64,000 bases of DNA. Origin: CALBPI01 sp045110335. Its GTDB lineage: Bacteria > Pseudomonadota > Gammaproteobacteria > Steroidobacterales > Woeseiaceae. The stretch covers positions 50,949 through 114,948 of the forward strand of contig JBGCGB010000006.1 in assembly GCA_045110335.1 (NCBI GenBank). The letters run 5' to 3'. Positions 27,608 through 37,092 of this stretch are shown here, one piece after another. The notes below the pieces were generated by a model that was given only the letters and a program-made list of their open reading frames with translations, made no database searches and was not told the DNA's origin. Each line of letters begins with the position of its first letter. The stretch's first letter is position 1. The translations under genes and the position numbers were made by a program.

Positions 27608-28938
27608 GTCGGTCCGCAGCTATTCGCGCATCGGCGGCACTCGCCGTTGCTGACGTACTGCAGCGGGGCCGATCTCTGGATGAGGCGCAAGCATCGGGTC
27701 TGGCTAAGCTAGCGCCAGAAGCCAAGCCTTTGTTCATGGCATTGACGTTTGGCGTCTTGCGTCACTATCGCGCGCTCGAATGGTTGCTTGGTCGGCTATT
27801 GCGGAAACCTCTGGGCAAAAAGGCGGCGGCGGCCCATGCCCTATTACTGGTTGGTTTATACGAGTTGTGGCAAATGCGCACCGCCGAACATGCGGTGGTA
27901 TCAGAAACGGTTAATGCTATGCAGCGGCTTAAGTTTCCGGCAATGCGCGGTCTTTGCAATGCCGTTTTGCGACGTTTTTCGCGGGAGAGGGAATCGTTGT
28001 TGTCGGCGTTATCGGGTACGGTTGAATCGATCAGATTGTCGCACCCCGATTGGCTCGCGAGCACGCTCAAGCAGGATTGGCCGGAGAGATACCCTGACAT
28101 TCTGGAGGCCAACAATGAACGAGCGCCAATGTGGCTGCGCGTTAACACGCGTCATTCAACGACGGCTGATTACCTTGCCGCATTAACCGATCGTGGCATT
28201 GAAGCGAGTTCCCCAGTCGACCTGCCTGGTGCTATCAAGTTGGCCAAACCCGTCGACGTTGCTGATTTGCCGGGCTTTAGTGATGGTTGGGTCTCGGTTC
28301 AGGATTTGGCGCCGCAGCTGGTTGGTTGGCTGAGTGGTGTGAGGCCCGGTCTTCGTGTGTTGGATGCTTGTTCGGCGCCCGGTGGTAAGGCTGCTCACCT
28401 GCTTGAATTGGCCGATAACGAGCTCGACCTAACGGCATTGGACATTGATGAAACGCGTTTGGGGCGCGTCAAAGAAACGTTCGACAGACTGGGTTTGACT
28501 GGCCGGTGTTTAGCCGCGGATGCATCGAAGCCTAATGACTGGTGGGACGGTGAACCTTTTGACCTGATTTTGATTGATGCGCCGTGCTCCGCGACGGGTG
28601 TGATTCGACGTCATCCTGACATTAAAGCGTTGCGCCGCCAGGACGATATCGCCGCATTGGCGGTGAGGCAGCGCGATTTGCTAGCAGCGCTAGCCCCGCT
28701 CTTGGCGTCTGATGGCTGTCTGCTTTATGCAACATGTTCGATCCTGCGCGCAGAAAATCACGAGGTTATCGCCCGTTTTATTGAGGATTCTCCCGATATG
28801 AGGCTCAACAATGAGTTGCGCAACGACAACATAAGGGGTCTAATGGCTCCACATCCGCAGGGACTGCAGATGTTGCCCGGAGACCAGTCTGCCGACGGTT
28901 TTTTTGTCAGTTTGATGACAAAAACGACACCCGAATAG
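27604..28938 (+). CDS. rsmB: 16S rRNA m5C967 methyltransferase
   Basis: RsmB methylates C967 of 16S rRNA. The 444-residue product has an N-terminal NusB-like RNA-binding domain (residues 1-140) and a Rossmann methyltransferase domain with 'VLDACSAPGGKAAHLLEL', the motif IV DAPCSATGVIRRHPDIK and the catalytic motif VI YATCSIL. Its ATG overlaps the fmt stop by four bases (ATGA). The def-fmt-rsmB order is widely conserved. Confidence 0.96.
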   Translation: MSRSAAIRASAALAVADVLQRGRSLDEAQASGLAKLAPEAKPLFMALTFGVLRHYRALEWLLGRLLRKPLGKKAAAAHALLLVGLYELWQMRTAEHAVVSETVNAMQRLKFPAMRGLCNAVLRRFSRERESLLSALSGTVESIRLSHPDWLASTLKQDWPERYPDILEANNERAPMWLRVNTRHSTTADYLAALTDRGIEASSPVDLPGAIKLAKPVDVADLPGFSDGWVSVQDLAPQLVGWLSGVRPGLRVLDACSAPGGKAAHLLELADNELDLTALDIDETRLGRVKETFDRLGLTGRCLAADASKPNDWWDGEPFDLILIDAPCSATGVIRRHPDIKALRRQDDIAALAVRQRDLLAALAPLLASDGCLLYATCSILRAENHEVIARFIEDSPDMRLNNELRNDNIRGLMAPHPQGLQMLPGDQSADGFFVSLMTKTTPE

Positions 28939-28978
28939 CGTTCTGACCCATTCACCTTCACGCGATACTGACCGTTTA

Positions 28979-29548
28979 ATGCAAAGAACTCCGTCCATTG
29001 TTCTGATACTCACTGCGCTATGGCTATGCGTGTGCAGTTCAGAGGCATCGGCACAAAGCGGCAATGTTGAGGTGCGCTCGTCCGGCTCGTCGCTGGTCGA
29101 TGGCGTCTACGTGGCGAGCACTAGAATCCAATTTCAGTTGTCAGATCGCATTGAAGAAGCGCTGGCGAATGGCATCGCAATGCAGGTGAAGCTCGACTAT
29201 GAGATTGACCGTCGCAGACGGTTCTTGCCCGATTCTGAAGTTGCTGCCGTGCGCGTCCAGAGTTTGCTCCGTTACAACAAAGTGAGTGAACGTTACACCG
29301 TCAAGAACGAAAACACCGGTCAGCAGACCAGTTATTCTACGATCTTTGCGGCACTGAATGCCCTAGGCAGAATCGATAGCTTGCCGTTAGTTGACGCGTC
29401 GTTGTTGGCTGAAGGTAAACGGCACCGTGGCCGCGTTCGGGCCCAAGTCGAGATTGCCGATTACCCAACGTCCCTGCGTTATCTTCTGTTTTGGCGGGAT
29501 GATTGGAAGATGGTTAGCGATTGGTATTCATGGTCGCTCGATCAGTAA
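28979..29548 (+). CDS. DUF4390 protein, exported
   Basis: A 189-residue protein with a signal peptide at about 1-25 (cut near ASA-QS). The rest fits DUF4390: 'STRIQFQLSDRIEEALANGI', LRYNKVSERYTVKN and 'LRYLLFWRDDWKMVSDWYSW'. Its biochemical role is unknown, but it is almost always found just before the ntrY-like kinase, suggesting a periplasmic accessory to that sensor. Its 3' end overlaps the kinase start by about 19 bases. Confidence 0.88.
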   Translation: MQRTPSIVLILTALWLCVCSSEASAQSGNVEVRSSGSSLVDGVYVASTRIQFQLSDRIEEALANGIAMQVKLDYEIDRRRRFLPDSEVAAVRVQSLLRYNKVSERYTVKNENTGQQTSYSTIFAALNALGRIDSLPLVDASLLAEGKRHRGRVRAQVEIADYPTSLRYLLFWRDDWKMVSDWYSWSLDQ

Positions 29549-31758
29549 AGAAATACTTCTACACGATACTTGCCAGTATCGGACTCGTTTTGGCGCTCAG
29601 CGCTTTGGTGTTACTCGCCAAGACTTCTAACAGCGCCGCCGAACTCAATCGACTCCAACAAGTCACGCTAATTATTGACGGTGCCGGCATCGTGATTCTG
29701 GTGGCGTTGCTGCTCGGGAACATCGTTCGCTTGTTTAGCGATTTGCGACGCAATGTCCCCGGTGCGCGTCTCAAGAGTCGGATGGTCGCCGCATTTATCG
29801 CATTGGCATTGCTGCCTTTGTCGTTGGTTTACTACTTTTCGCTGCAGTTCTTGAATCGCGGTATCGATAGTTGGTTCAGCGTGCAAGTCGAGCAAGGGCT
29901 CGAAGATGCATTGAGTTTGAGTCGCGCCGCGATGGAGATTCAAAAGCGTAATGGCCTTGCCCAGACGCTAGCCATCGGGCGACGAATTGAGTCGATATCA
30001 GATGGCCAACTGCTGGCCGCTTTGGCGCGTGAAAGGCAAGGGTCTGGTGCGTTAGAAATCATCGTTTTTGCTGAGAATAATCGCATCATTGCACTGAGTT
30101 CCGAGCGCGCGGTTGGCGCATTGCCAGCGCCGCCAACGGATGAAGTGTTGCTGCAGGTTCGTGCCAGCCGTCCATACGTCAGTCTCGACCCCATTGGCGA
30201 AAGTTCTTATGAGGTGCGTTCTGCTGTTCCTCTGGTCAGCGCAAACCGCCGCCAGGTTCGAATGCTGCAAGCTGTTTACCCAGTGACACAACGGCTATCG
30301 AACATGGCAACCAGCGTGGAACAGTCTTATACGGATTATCAGCGCCTGGTGTTATTGCGGGGGCCTCTCAAAAGTACGTTCACGCTAAGTTTGACGGTTG
30401 TGTTGCTGGTCTCCGCTCTTGGGGCGGTTTACGGCGCTTTCTTCTTTTCACGTAGGCTGGTTGCGCCCATTCAGGACCTCGTGGCCGGCACCGTTGCGGT
30501 TGCGGAGGGCGATCTTGAAACAGAGCTTTCTCCGCCACCAAAAGATGAAATTGGTGTTCTGGTCAGCTCATTCAACGACATGACGCGTCGCTTGCGCGCT
30601 GCGCGTGATGAGGCGCAAATCAGTCGCGCGGAAGTGGAGCTTGAGCGGGCTAACGTCGAAGCCATACTTGCGCGACTATCAACTGGTGTCATTGCTTTAA
30701 CCGCTGACCTAGAGATTCGTGCTGCAAACACGGCGGCATCGGAAATTCTGGCCGTTGACATCGACCAAAAATCCGGCGAATCGCTCATCAGGATTGCCGA
30801 CGGAGAATTGCTGCTGCAGCAAGTTGTTGATGTTGCCCAAGCGCATTTTGCGGCCGGTGAGACAGAATGGCGCGAACAAATCATGTTGCGTGAAGAAGTC
30901 GGCCGTCGCGTGATCACTTGTGCTTGTACCCCGTTGCCGGGGCAAACCGACATTGACGGCGGCTATGTCATCGTTTTCGACGACATCACGACACTGCTTG
31001 AGGCGCAGCGCGACGCCGCATGGGGTGAAGTGGCTCGGCGCTTGGCGCATGAAATTAAAAACCCGTTAACCCCTATCCAATTGTCGGCTGAGCGTTTGCG
31101 GCGCCGCTATCTGGATACGATGGCCGAAGAGGATGCGAAACTTCTGGATAGGGCGACCCATACGATTGTGCAACAAGTCGAGGCCATGAAAGCGATGGTC
31201 AATGCATTCTCGGACTATGCGCGAGCGCCGGATATGCAGTTGACGAGATTCGAACTGCATCGCTTGATTCATGAGGTGGTTGATCTGTACCGCAACGAAG
31301 CTCACGACATCGAAATATCGTTGGCATTGTCCAATGATTCACCAGTTATTGAGGCAGACAACGGTCGTGTCCGACAGGTGCTGCATAACTTGATTCGAAA
31401 TGCCCTTGAGGCGCTGGCAGGCCAGGCAGACGGAAAAGTCTCAGTGACGTCCGAGTCCCTCGAGTTTTTCGGCGAGTCCGCTGTGCAGATTACGGTATCG
31501 GATAACGGTCCCGGATTTCAGTCGGGCAATGTGGAGCAGGTGTTCGACCCCTACGTGACTTCAAAGCCGAAGGGCACCGGGTTAGGGCTTGCGATCGTAA
31601 AGAAACTTATTGAAGAACATGCTGGTACGATAGAGGCTGGAAATCTGCCGGACGGTGGCGCGCGGGTTGCGGCGATTTTACCGCTCAACGAAAAGGCACG
31701 CGAGGTTATGCTCAGGCATGCACATCGCCGTCTTCAGACACGGAGAACAGATAAATGA
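29530..31758 (+). CDS. ntrY: NtrY-like sensor histidine kinase
   Basis: A 742-residue membrane kinase. Transmembrane segments lie near residues 10-30, 45-65, 85-105 and 285-310, with a large periplasmic domain before the last. HAMP follows (RRLVAPIQDLV...GDLETEL), then a PAS domain ('ILARLSTGVIALTADLEIRA'), HisKA with the phosphorylated histidine in RRLAHEIKNPLTP, and HATPase_c with the N box HNLIRNALEAL, SDNGPGF and GTGLGLAIVKK. It pairs with the next gene, which overlaps by four bases. I use ATG 29530; TTG 29521 is also open. Confidence 0.92.
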   Translation: MVARSVKKYFYTILASIGLVLALSALVLLAKTSNSAAELNRLQQVTLIIDGAGIVILVALLLGNIVRLFSDLRRNVPGARLKSRMVAAFIALALLPLSLVYYFSLQFLNRGIDSWFSVQVEQGLEDALSLSRAAMEIQKRNGLAQTLAIGRRIESISDGQLLAALARERQGSGALEIIVFAENNRIIALSSERAVGALPAPPTDEVLLQVRASRPYVSLDPIGESSYEVRSAVPLVSANRRQVRMLQAVYPVTQRLSNMATSVEQSYTDYQRLVLLRGPLKSTFTLSLTVVLLVSALGAVYGAFFFSRRLVAPIQDLVAGTVAVAEGDLETELSPPPKDEIGVLVSSFNDMTRRLRAARDEAQISRAEVELERANVEAILARLSTGVIALTADLEIRAANTAASEILAVDIDQKSGESLIRIADGELLLQQVVDVAQAHFAAGETEWREQIMLREEVGRRVITCACTPLPGQTDIDGGYVIVFDDITTLLEAQRDAAWGEVARRLAHEIKNPLTPIQLSAERLRRRYLDTMAEEDAKLLDRATHTIVQQVEAMKAMVNAFSDYARAPDMQLTRFELHRLIHEVVDLYRNEAHDIEISLALSNDSPVIEADNGRVRQVLHNLIRNALEALAGQADGKVSVTSESLEFFGESAVQITVSDNGPGFQSGNVEQVFDPYVTSKPKGTGLGLAIVKKLIEEHAGTIEAGNLPDGGARVAAILPLNEKAREVMLRHAHRRLQTRRTDK

Positions 31759-33119
31759 CAAATCAACGGGTTCTCGTCGTCGACGACGAGTTGGATATTC
31801 GTTCGCTGATTCAGGAAATCCTGTCCGAAGAGGGCTATGACGTCACTGTAGCAGCGGATGCCAAGGAGGCTCGTGCGGCGCGTATCAAGGCTGATCCCGA
31901 TCTGGTGTTGTTGGATATCTGGATGCCGGATACGGATGGCATTACTTTGTTGAAGGAATGGTCGCAAGAAAGTGCAGCATTGTGCCCTGTGATCATGATG
32001 TCGGGGCATGGCACTGTGGATACGGCGGTTGAAGCCACACGGCTTGGAGCCGTCGACTTTATAGAAAAGCCACTATCGATCGCAAAACTCCTGCGCACTG
32101 TTGAGAAAGCACTGCAAGCAGCGCAAAGACGACCGAAAGCGGATCCCGCCGGGTTGTTGTTGTCGGCCGTTAAGCCGGTCGGCCGCAGTTCAGCAATGCG
32201 ACATTTGCGGGAACACGCTAAGCAAATAGCTCAACACAGCGCGAATATTCTGATCGCCGGTGAAACAGGCAGTGGTCGTGAATCGCTTGCGCGTTTCATG
32301 CATGAGGAAGGTCATACAGATGCTGACCCTTTCGTGAGCATTTCTGGCGGTTTGTTGAGTGACGACACCGCTGACGCACAGTTGTTTGGTCGTGACGAAA
32401 ATTCGCCAGGCCTGATCGAACAGGCAGCGGGTGGCACGCTTTTCATCAGCGAGTTGTCCGATCTCGGACCGGAGGCGCAAAAGCGGCTGGCGGGTGCACT
32501 CGAGCATGGTCGATATCAACGGCCGGGTGATGGGGCCGATCAAAAAATTCGCGCCAGAGTGATTGCATCGGTGCGACCGGATTATGAGCGACTGGCCGCG
32601 GACGGCGCGATACGGCGCGACTTGTTGGCTAGCATTAACGTGCTCGGTCTCAAAGTGCCGGCGCTTCGTGATTATGCGGAGGACGTGCCGGACTTGTTGC
32701 GTTACTACATTGACTTACTGGTCGATGCCGAAGGGTTGCCGTTTCGACGATTTGGTGTCGCGGCGCAAAACCGCTTGCGTAATTATCCCTGGCCGAACAA
32801 TGTTCGCGGCCTCAGGAATCTGGTGCAACGCTGTTTGATATCGGGCGGTGAAGAAGAGGTTTCCCTGGAGGAAATTGAAGCGGAATTATCCGTTTCGAGC
32901 GTGCCAGCCGAGCCATTGGTGAAGCAAGATTTGTTGGCGCTCCCGTTGCGAGAGGCACGAGAGCAGTTCGAACGCGCCTATTTAACGGAACAATTGATTC
33001 TTTGCGACGGCAAGGTCGGTCAGCTTTCCAAACGCGTCGGGATGGAACGTACTCATCTCTACCGTAAGCTGCGTTCTTTGGGCGTTGACTTCAGACAGGC
33101 ACAGTCGGGTGATGAATGA
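31755..33119 (+). CDS. ntrX: NtrX-like response regulator with degenerate sigma-54 domain
   Basis: A 454-residue regulator with a receiver domain (phosphate acceptor Asp54 in VLLDIWMPD, Lys105), an AAA+ domain and a C-terminal Fis-type helix-turn-helix (GQLSKRVGMERTHLYRKL). The AAA+ domain is damaged: Walker A reads GETGSGRE (Arg175 in place of Lys), the GAFTGA loop is missing between LFG (210-212) and EQAAGG, Walker B reads TLFISEL, and one arginine finger is Ser/Ala (RRDLLASINV). It probably cannot activate sigma-54 and may act as a plain DNA-binding regulator. It is coupled to ntrY by ATGA. Confidence 0.9.
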   Translation: MTNQRVLVVDDELDIRSLIQEILSEEGYDVTVAADAKEARAARIKADPDLVLLDIWMPDTDGITLLKEWSQESAALCPVIMMSGHGTVDTAVEATRLGAVDFIEKPLSIAKLLRTVEKALQAAQRRPKADPAGLLLSAVKPVGRSSAMRHLREHAKQIAQHSANILIAGETGSGRESLARFMHEEGHTDADPFVSISGGLLSDDTADAQLFGRDENSPGLIEQAAGGTLFISELSDLGPEAQKRLAGALEHGRYQRPGDGADQKIRARVIASVRPDYERLAADGAIRRDLLASINVLGLKVPALRDYAEDVPDLLRYYIDLLVDAEGLPFRRFGVAAQNRLRNYPWPNNVRGLRNLVQRCLISGGEEEVSLEEIEAELSVSSVPAEPLVKQDLLALPLREAREQFERAYLTEQLILCDGKVGQLSKRVGMERTHLYRKLRSLGVDFRQAQSGDE

Positions 33120-33520
33120 GCGGTGAAACCGATTTGAACGCCCTTTTGCGCGGGCTTTCTCCGGTTCTTGATCCTACTAACTACGTGTTCGTTTCAGTAT
33201 CTAATGCTGAAGCAGCGAAGTATTCGGATCAGGCGATCATGCGATTTAATGAAGACGAAGGGGTCACGGTTTTGCTACCGGTCGACGAGAGTTTTCCGGA
33301 AAAGTTTACCGGAAAAGATCGGTTCTCAAAGATCACCCTGAAAATTCATTCGAGCTTGCATGCGGTGGGTTTGACCGCTGCGGTCAGTGATGTGCTCGCG
33401 CGTCAGCAAATTCCTGCCAATATGGTGGCGGGTTTTTATCACGACCATCTGTTCGTGCCAGTGGCTAAAGCAACGACTGCTATTGAAGCGCTGCAATCAA
33501 TCGCTCAATCGTCAGATTGA
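33116..33520 (+). CDS. ACT-domain protein (COG3602 type)
   Basis: A 134-residue protein opening 'GETDLNALLRGLSPVLDPTNYVF', the hallmark of a family with two fused ACT modules. The second half, LHAVGLTAAVSDVLARQQIPANMVAGFYHDHLFVP, is a typical ACT strand-helix-strand pattern. ACT domains often bind amino acids; the ligand here is unknown. The ATG overlaps the ntrX stop by four bases, so it may report amino-acid state to the NtrYX pair. Its end overlaps the convergent capA-like gene by 16 bases. Confidence 0.86.
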   Translation: MSGETDLNALLRGLSPVLDPTNYVFVSVSNAEAAKYSDQAIMRFNEDEGVTVLLPVDESFPEKFTGKDRFSKITLKIHSSLHAVGLTAAVSDVLARQQIPANMVAGFYHDHLFVPVAKATTAIEALQSIAQSSD

Positions 33521-34695
33521 ATTACCGGGTTGATTGGCGGCTCAACGTGCGTTCGCAAGAATTGCCGCGGCGTTGGATTGACAGCGCCGTCGTCGGAAAA
33601 CTCAACGCCGGGGTCGACAAAATCTGCCAGCGATAGGTCGCGTATTTTTTTCAGCGCGCGACGTTCAGAATCGATGACCGGGCCACCGGGTCTCCGCTGA
33701 ACGGTTGATACAATGTCGCCGCCGAGAAATGTTCCGTCACCATCCACACGGACTGTCAGAATCGGGGCAATGCCTTTCAGGCCTGCAACGCTAATGCCGT
33801 AATACGTCGCGAAATTGCCGAGGCTGTAGGCGATTAGTCTGTCTTTGTAACGTTCGATACCGCGCACAACATGCGGGCCATGGCCAAGTAGAAGGTCAGC
33901 GCCGGCATCCACCATCGTGCGTGCAAACAGGACAACGTCTCCACGCGGTTCGTTGTAGTAGGTTTCTTCTTCAAAAGGAACATGCAGTGCACCGAGCCCT
34001 TCGGCACCGCCATGGAAGCTGACAATCACGATGTCATGATCTGCAGCTAGCGCCCCGACCTCTGTGGCCGCATCGACTATATCCAGCATCATATTGGAAT
34101 TGCGCGTTACCGCGAATGCGATCATGGCGATCCGGAGGTCGCCATGCCGCCAGCTGGCAACGTCGCCCACTCGGCCCGAATGCCGGATACCAAGATTGGC
34201 AACCGCTTGCATGCTGCTGGTTCGACCTTCTTCACCAAAATCTCGCGCATGGTTGTTGGCAAAGCTGACAACATCGAAGCCGGCATCAGCGAAACGCTGT
34301 GCGTAGCGCGTTGGCGATCGAAACAGATAGCATGCTTTCGGATTGCTGCATTTCTTGGCCGGTTCGCCGCCGTCCATCAAGACGCCTTCAATATTGCCAA
34401 ACGTAATATCCGCTGCCGCCAGAACAGGCGTGACGCCAGCTAGAAAACCGATGGCGTCATCGTCCGGCAAACGATTATCTGGAAAATCAGTGCCGATCAT
34501 CATGTCGCCCACAGCGGCGATGCTGACCACATAGTCTTCCGGCGCGGGTTGTCGCACAGGCGGCGCCGCTTGGGGTTCAGGTTCAGTTGGCGCCTCTATA
34601 ACGGCTGGTGTTTCATCCTTCACTGGCGGTGCGCCAGCGCAGCCTGCAATCAAGAGCGTAGCGCAACAAAATCCGATGGTACGTTGCGTGGCCAT
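33505..34695 (-). CDS. CapA-family lipoprotein (poly-gamma-glutamate-type metallophosphatase fold)
   Basis: A 396-residue lipoprotein: the signal ends in IAGC (Cys19), followed by a Pro/Glu-rich linker. The main domain has the CapA signatures 'SIAAVGDMMIGTDFPD', ADITFGNIEGVL, VVSFANNHARDFGE, VSFHGGAEG, GHGPHVVRGIERYKDRLIAYSLGN. In Bacillus CapA takes part in poly-gamma-glutamate export; in Gram-negative bacteria the role of such lipoproteins is unclear. There is no capBC nearby. ATG 34695 has AGGA upstream; it begins four bases past the stop of the SPOR gene. Confidence 0.88.
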   Translation of the reverse strand: MATQRTIGFCCATLLIAGCAGAPPVKDETPAVIEAPTEPEPQAAPPVRQPAPEDYVVSIAAVGDMMIGTDFPDNRLPDDDAIGFLAGVTPVLAAADITFGNIEGVLMDGGEPAKKCSNPKACYLFRSPTRYAQRFADAGFDVVSFANNHARDFGEEGRTSSMQAVANLGIRHSGRVGDVASWRHGDLRIAMIAFAVTRNSNMMLDIVDAATEVGALAADHDIVIVSFHGGAEGLGALHVPFEEETYYNEPRGDVVLFARTMVDAGADLLLGHGPHVVRGIERYKDRLIAYSLGNFATYYGISVAGLKGIAPILTVRVDGDGTFLGGDIVSTVQRRPGGPVIDSERRALKKIRDLSLADFVDPGVEFSDDGAVNPTPRQFLRTHVEPPINPVIQSDD

Positions 34696-34699
34696 CCGG

Positions 34700-35275
34700 C
34701 TAATCCTCACGAATCACTTGATACTCTAGTCCGAGCCGGTTCAGTCGCCTGATGTACTCGTTGAGCGTTGCAAGTTCACTGATCGGCCCGATGATGACGC
34801 GATTGAAGCGAGTACCGTTGATCACGACGGGCTCGATATGTGGCTTCATACCTTGTAAGGCCAGTGTGCCTTTCATGCGATCTGCATCTTCAGGATTTCG
34901 AAACGAACCTGCCTGAATACGATGAACGCCTTGCTCTGTAACGCGGGGTGCCACGGCTGTGACTTTGGCAGCGGGCGTACTGCGTCTCTTCGCGAATCCA
35001 TCATGTACAACGACTTCTTGCTCCGGCAGCATTTCGTAAAAATCGAAATTCTCACCGGTCGCCTGCAACTCGATAGGTTTCGGTGGTTTCGTCTTCGCAG
35101 GTGCTTCTTCGGCAACAACCACTTCGGTTTTCGCGGGTGGTGGCGGCGCGCCGAGCTGCCACCAGACAATCGCGGCGATGCCCAATCCTGCGATCAAGCC
35201 AAACATCATGGATCGGAATTGCCCGCCTGAGCGATTGGTTGATCGAGCTTTTCTGCGTTTCTTCTGACGGGCCAT
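34700..35275 (-). CDS. SPOR-domain cell-division-type protein (FtsN-like)
   Basis: A 191-residue single-pass membrane protein: a basic cytoplasmic start (MARQKKRRKARS), one transmembrane segment at about residues 23-40, a Pro/Lys linker and a SPOR domain at about 112-190 (GVHRIQAGSFRNPEDADRMK ... FNRVIIGPI). SPOR domains bind denuded septal peptidoglycan. The place right after argS and priA is that of ftsN in many gammaproteobacteria, but the conserved FtsN essential motif is not something I can confirm. Confidence 0.85.
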   Translation of the reverse strand: MARQKKRRKARSTNRSGGQFRSMMFGLIAGLGIAAIVWWQLGAPPPPAKTEVVVAEEAPAKTKPPKPIELQATGENFDFYEMLPEQEVVVHDGFAKRRSTPAAKVTAVAPRVTEQGVHRIQAGSFRNPEDADRMKGTLALQGMKPHIEPVVINGTRFNRVIIGPISELATLNEYIRRLNRLGLEYQVIRED

Positions 35276-35283
35276 TTTGATGC

Positions 35284-37026
35284 CTACATTCGGTCCGGGG
35301 CACTAATGCCGAGGATGCGGAATCCATTCTTCAGAACTTGTTGGACGGCAAGGATCAAAGCCAGGCGCGCATCTCTCAAGTCCACATCGTCGACCATGAA
35401 TTTGTGTGCGTTGTAATAGCTGTGCAAGTCAGTCGATAAGTCCCGAAGAAAGTTGATCAACGTGTGCGGCGCACGCTTCGTTGCTGCACTCTGCACCACT
35501 TCCGGATAACGGGCCAGCTGCGTCATCAATGAAGATTCATGCGTGGCTGTCAATTTACCAAGATGCTGCAAGCCGTTGTCCGGCTTCCATGTGTTGTCAT
35601 CGAGCTTCTCGAAGACACTGGAAATTCTTGCGTGTGCATATTGCAAATAATAAACCGGATTTTCGTTGCGCTTGGATGTCGCCAGTTCCATATCGAAATC
35701 GAGATGTTGGTCATTGCTACGCATGATGTAGAAAAGTCGTGCAGCATCATTGCCCACTTCTTCGCGAAGTTCTCGTAGCGTGACGAAGTTGCCGGAGCGC
35801 GTGCCCATTTGCGCTTTCTCACCGCCACGATAAAGCGTGACGAACTGCATCAAGCGGACTTCCAGTGTATCCGCCGGCTCACCCATAGCGACCAACCCAG
35901 CGCGAACTCTTGCGATGTAGCCGTGATGGTCAGAGCCCAAAATGTCGAGCAACCGGTCATAGCCCCGACGCCGTTTATCGAAGTGGTAGCCAATGTCTGA
36001 TGCGAAATAGGTCTTCTTACCGTTATCACGAATCACGACACGATCTTTTTCATCGTCGTAATCTGTCGCTCGAAACCACGTAGCGCCCTTTTTCTCGTAG
36101 AGAACACCTTGTTTTTGCAATACGGCTAGTGCGTCATCAATAGCGCCATCTACGGTCAGGCTTTTTTCCGAAAAGAACCGATCCGGCGTGACGCCGAACT
36201 CGGCCAGATCATCGCGAATATCGTCCAGGATCGCATCGCGGGCAAAATCGAGCAGCGTGCCAAAAGTGTCGCCAAGCAATTGCTCTGCGTTTGCGATTAG
36301 TGCGTCGACGTATCGTTCTTTTTGGTCGTCCTCACCGTCGTTGGGCAGCCCAGCTAGCAATTCATCAAGCGTCAACTGGCTTGGCGTGTTGTGTTCGCGC
36401 TGCCATGCCGCACCGATATCGCGGATATAACCGCCTCGGTAGCCGGCGACCGGAAACACGGCATCGTCTTCGGATAATGCACGAATCAAAACGCTGACCG
36501 CGAGAATCTCCATTTGCCGCCCAGCGTCGTTCACATAGTATTCTTCGGCAACTTCGTGACCGGTAGCGCGCAGCAAGTTAGCAAGCGTCGCGCCATAGGC
36601 CGCATGGCGGCCATGACCGACATGCAGCGGGCCGGTCGGGTTTGCGGAGACATATTCGACCAGAATTTTCTCCGGCGTTTCCGCTTTTGATTCGCCAAAA
36701 GTTTCAGCGGCGGAAAGCACATTGCCGACGATGGCATTGGCCGAATCGTTGTGCAGGAATAGGTTAATGAAACCCGGTCCGGCAACTTCCGCTTTACGAA
36801 TCAGGGGGCTGTCGGGTAGTGCAGTCACGATCGCAGCCGCAATGTCGCGCGGACTTGCCCGTAACGGCTTGGCCAGCCGCATCGCGATGTTGCTAGCGAA
36901 ATCACCGAACTCGGGGTCGCGCGTTCTCTCGAGCTCGGGACGCGGTAAGTCGAGATCGTCTTTGCCCTGCACAGCCGGCAGTTCAAGTAACGCTGTGTTC
37001 AGTAAATCTATGATCTGTTCTTTCAC
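35284..37026 (-). CDS. argS: Arginyl-tRNA synthetase
   Basis: ArgS charges tRNA-Arg. The class I HIGH-like motif is HVGHGRHAAYG near residue 117 after 'VEYVSANPTGPL'. The KMSK-region counterpart is KAQMGTRSGNFVTLREL. The N-terminal additional domain and C-terminal anticodon-binding DALR domain (YAHARISSVFEKL ... ) are present. Length 580 is normal. It lies between priA (67 bases upstream) and the SPOR gene (eight bases downstream). Confidence 0.97.
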   Translation of the reverse strand: MKEQIIDLLNTALLELPAVQGKDDLDLPRPELERTRDPEFGDFASNIAMRLAKPLRASPRDIAAAIVTALPDSPLIRKAEVAGPGFINLFLHNDSANAIVGNVLSAAETFGESKAETPEKILVEYVSANPTGPLHVGHGRHAAYGATLANLLRATGHEVAEEYYVNDAGRQMEILAVSVLIRALSEDDAVFPVAGYRGGYIRDIGAAWQREHNTPSQLTLDELLAGLPNDGEDDQKERYVDALIANAEQLLGDTFGTLLDFARDAILDDIRDDLAEFGVTPDRFFSEKSLTVDGAIDDALAVLQKQGVLYEKKGATWFRATDYDDEKDRVVIRDNGKKTYFASDIGYHFDKRRRGYDRLLDILGSDHHGYIARVRAGLVAMGEPADTLEVRLMQFVTLYRGGEKAQMGTRSGNFVTLRELREEVGNDAARLFYIMRSNDQHLDFDMELATSKRNENPVYYLQYAHARISSVFEKLDDNTWKPDNGLQHLGKLTATHESSLMTQLARYPEVVQSAATKRAPHTLINFLRDLSTDLHSYYNAHKFMVDDVDLRDARLALILAVQQVLKNGFRILGISAPDRM

Positions 37027-37092
37027 GATGACGGGTTCCTTGGCGAGCCGCGCATTCTACCGTGCTTCAGGTCGAATGGCAGCAGCAGTTGC

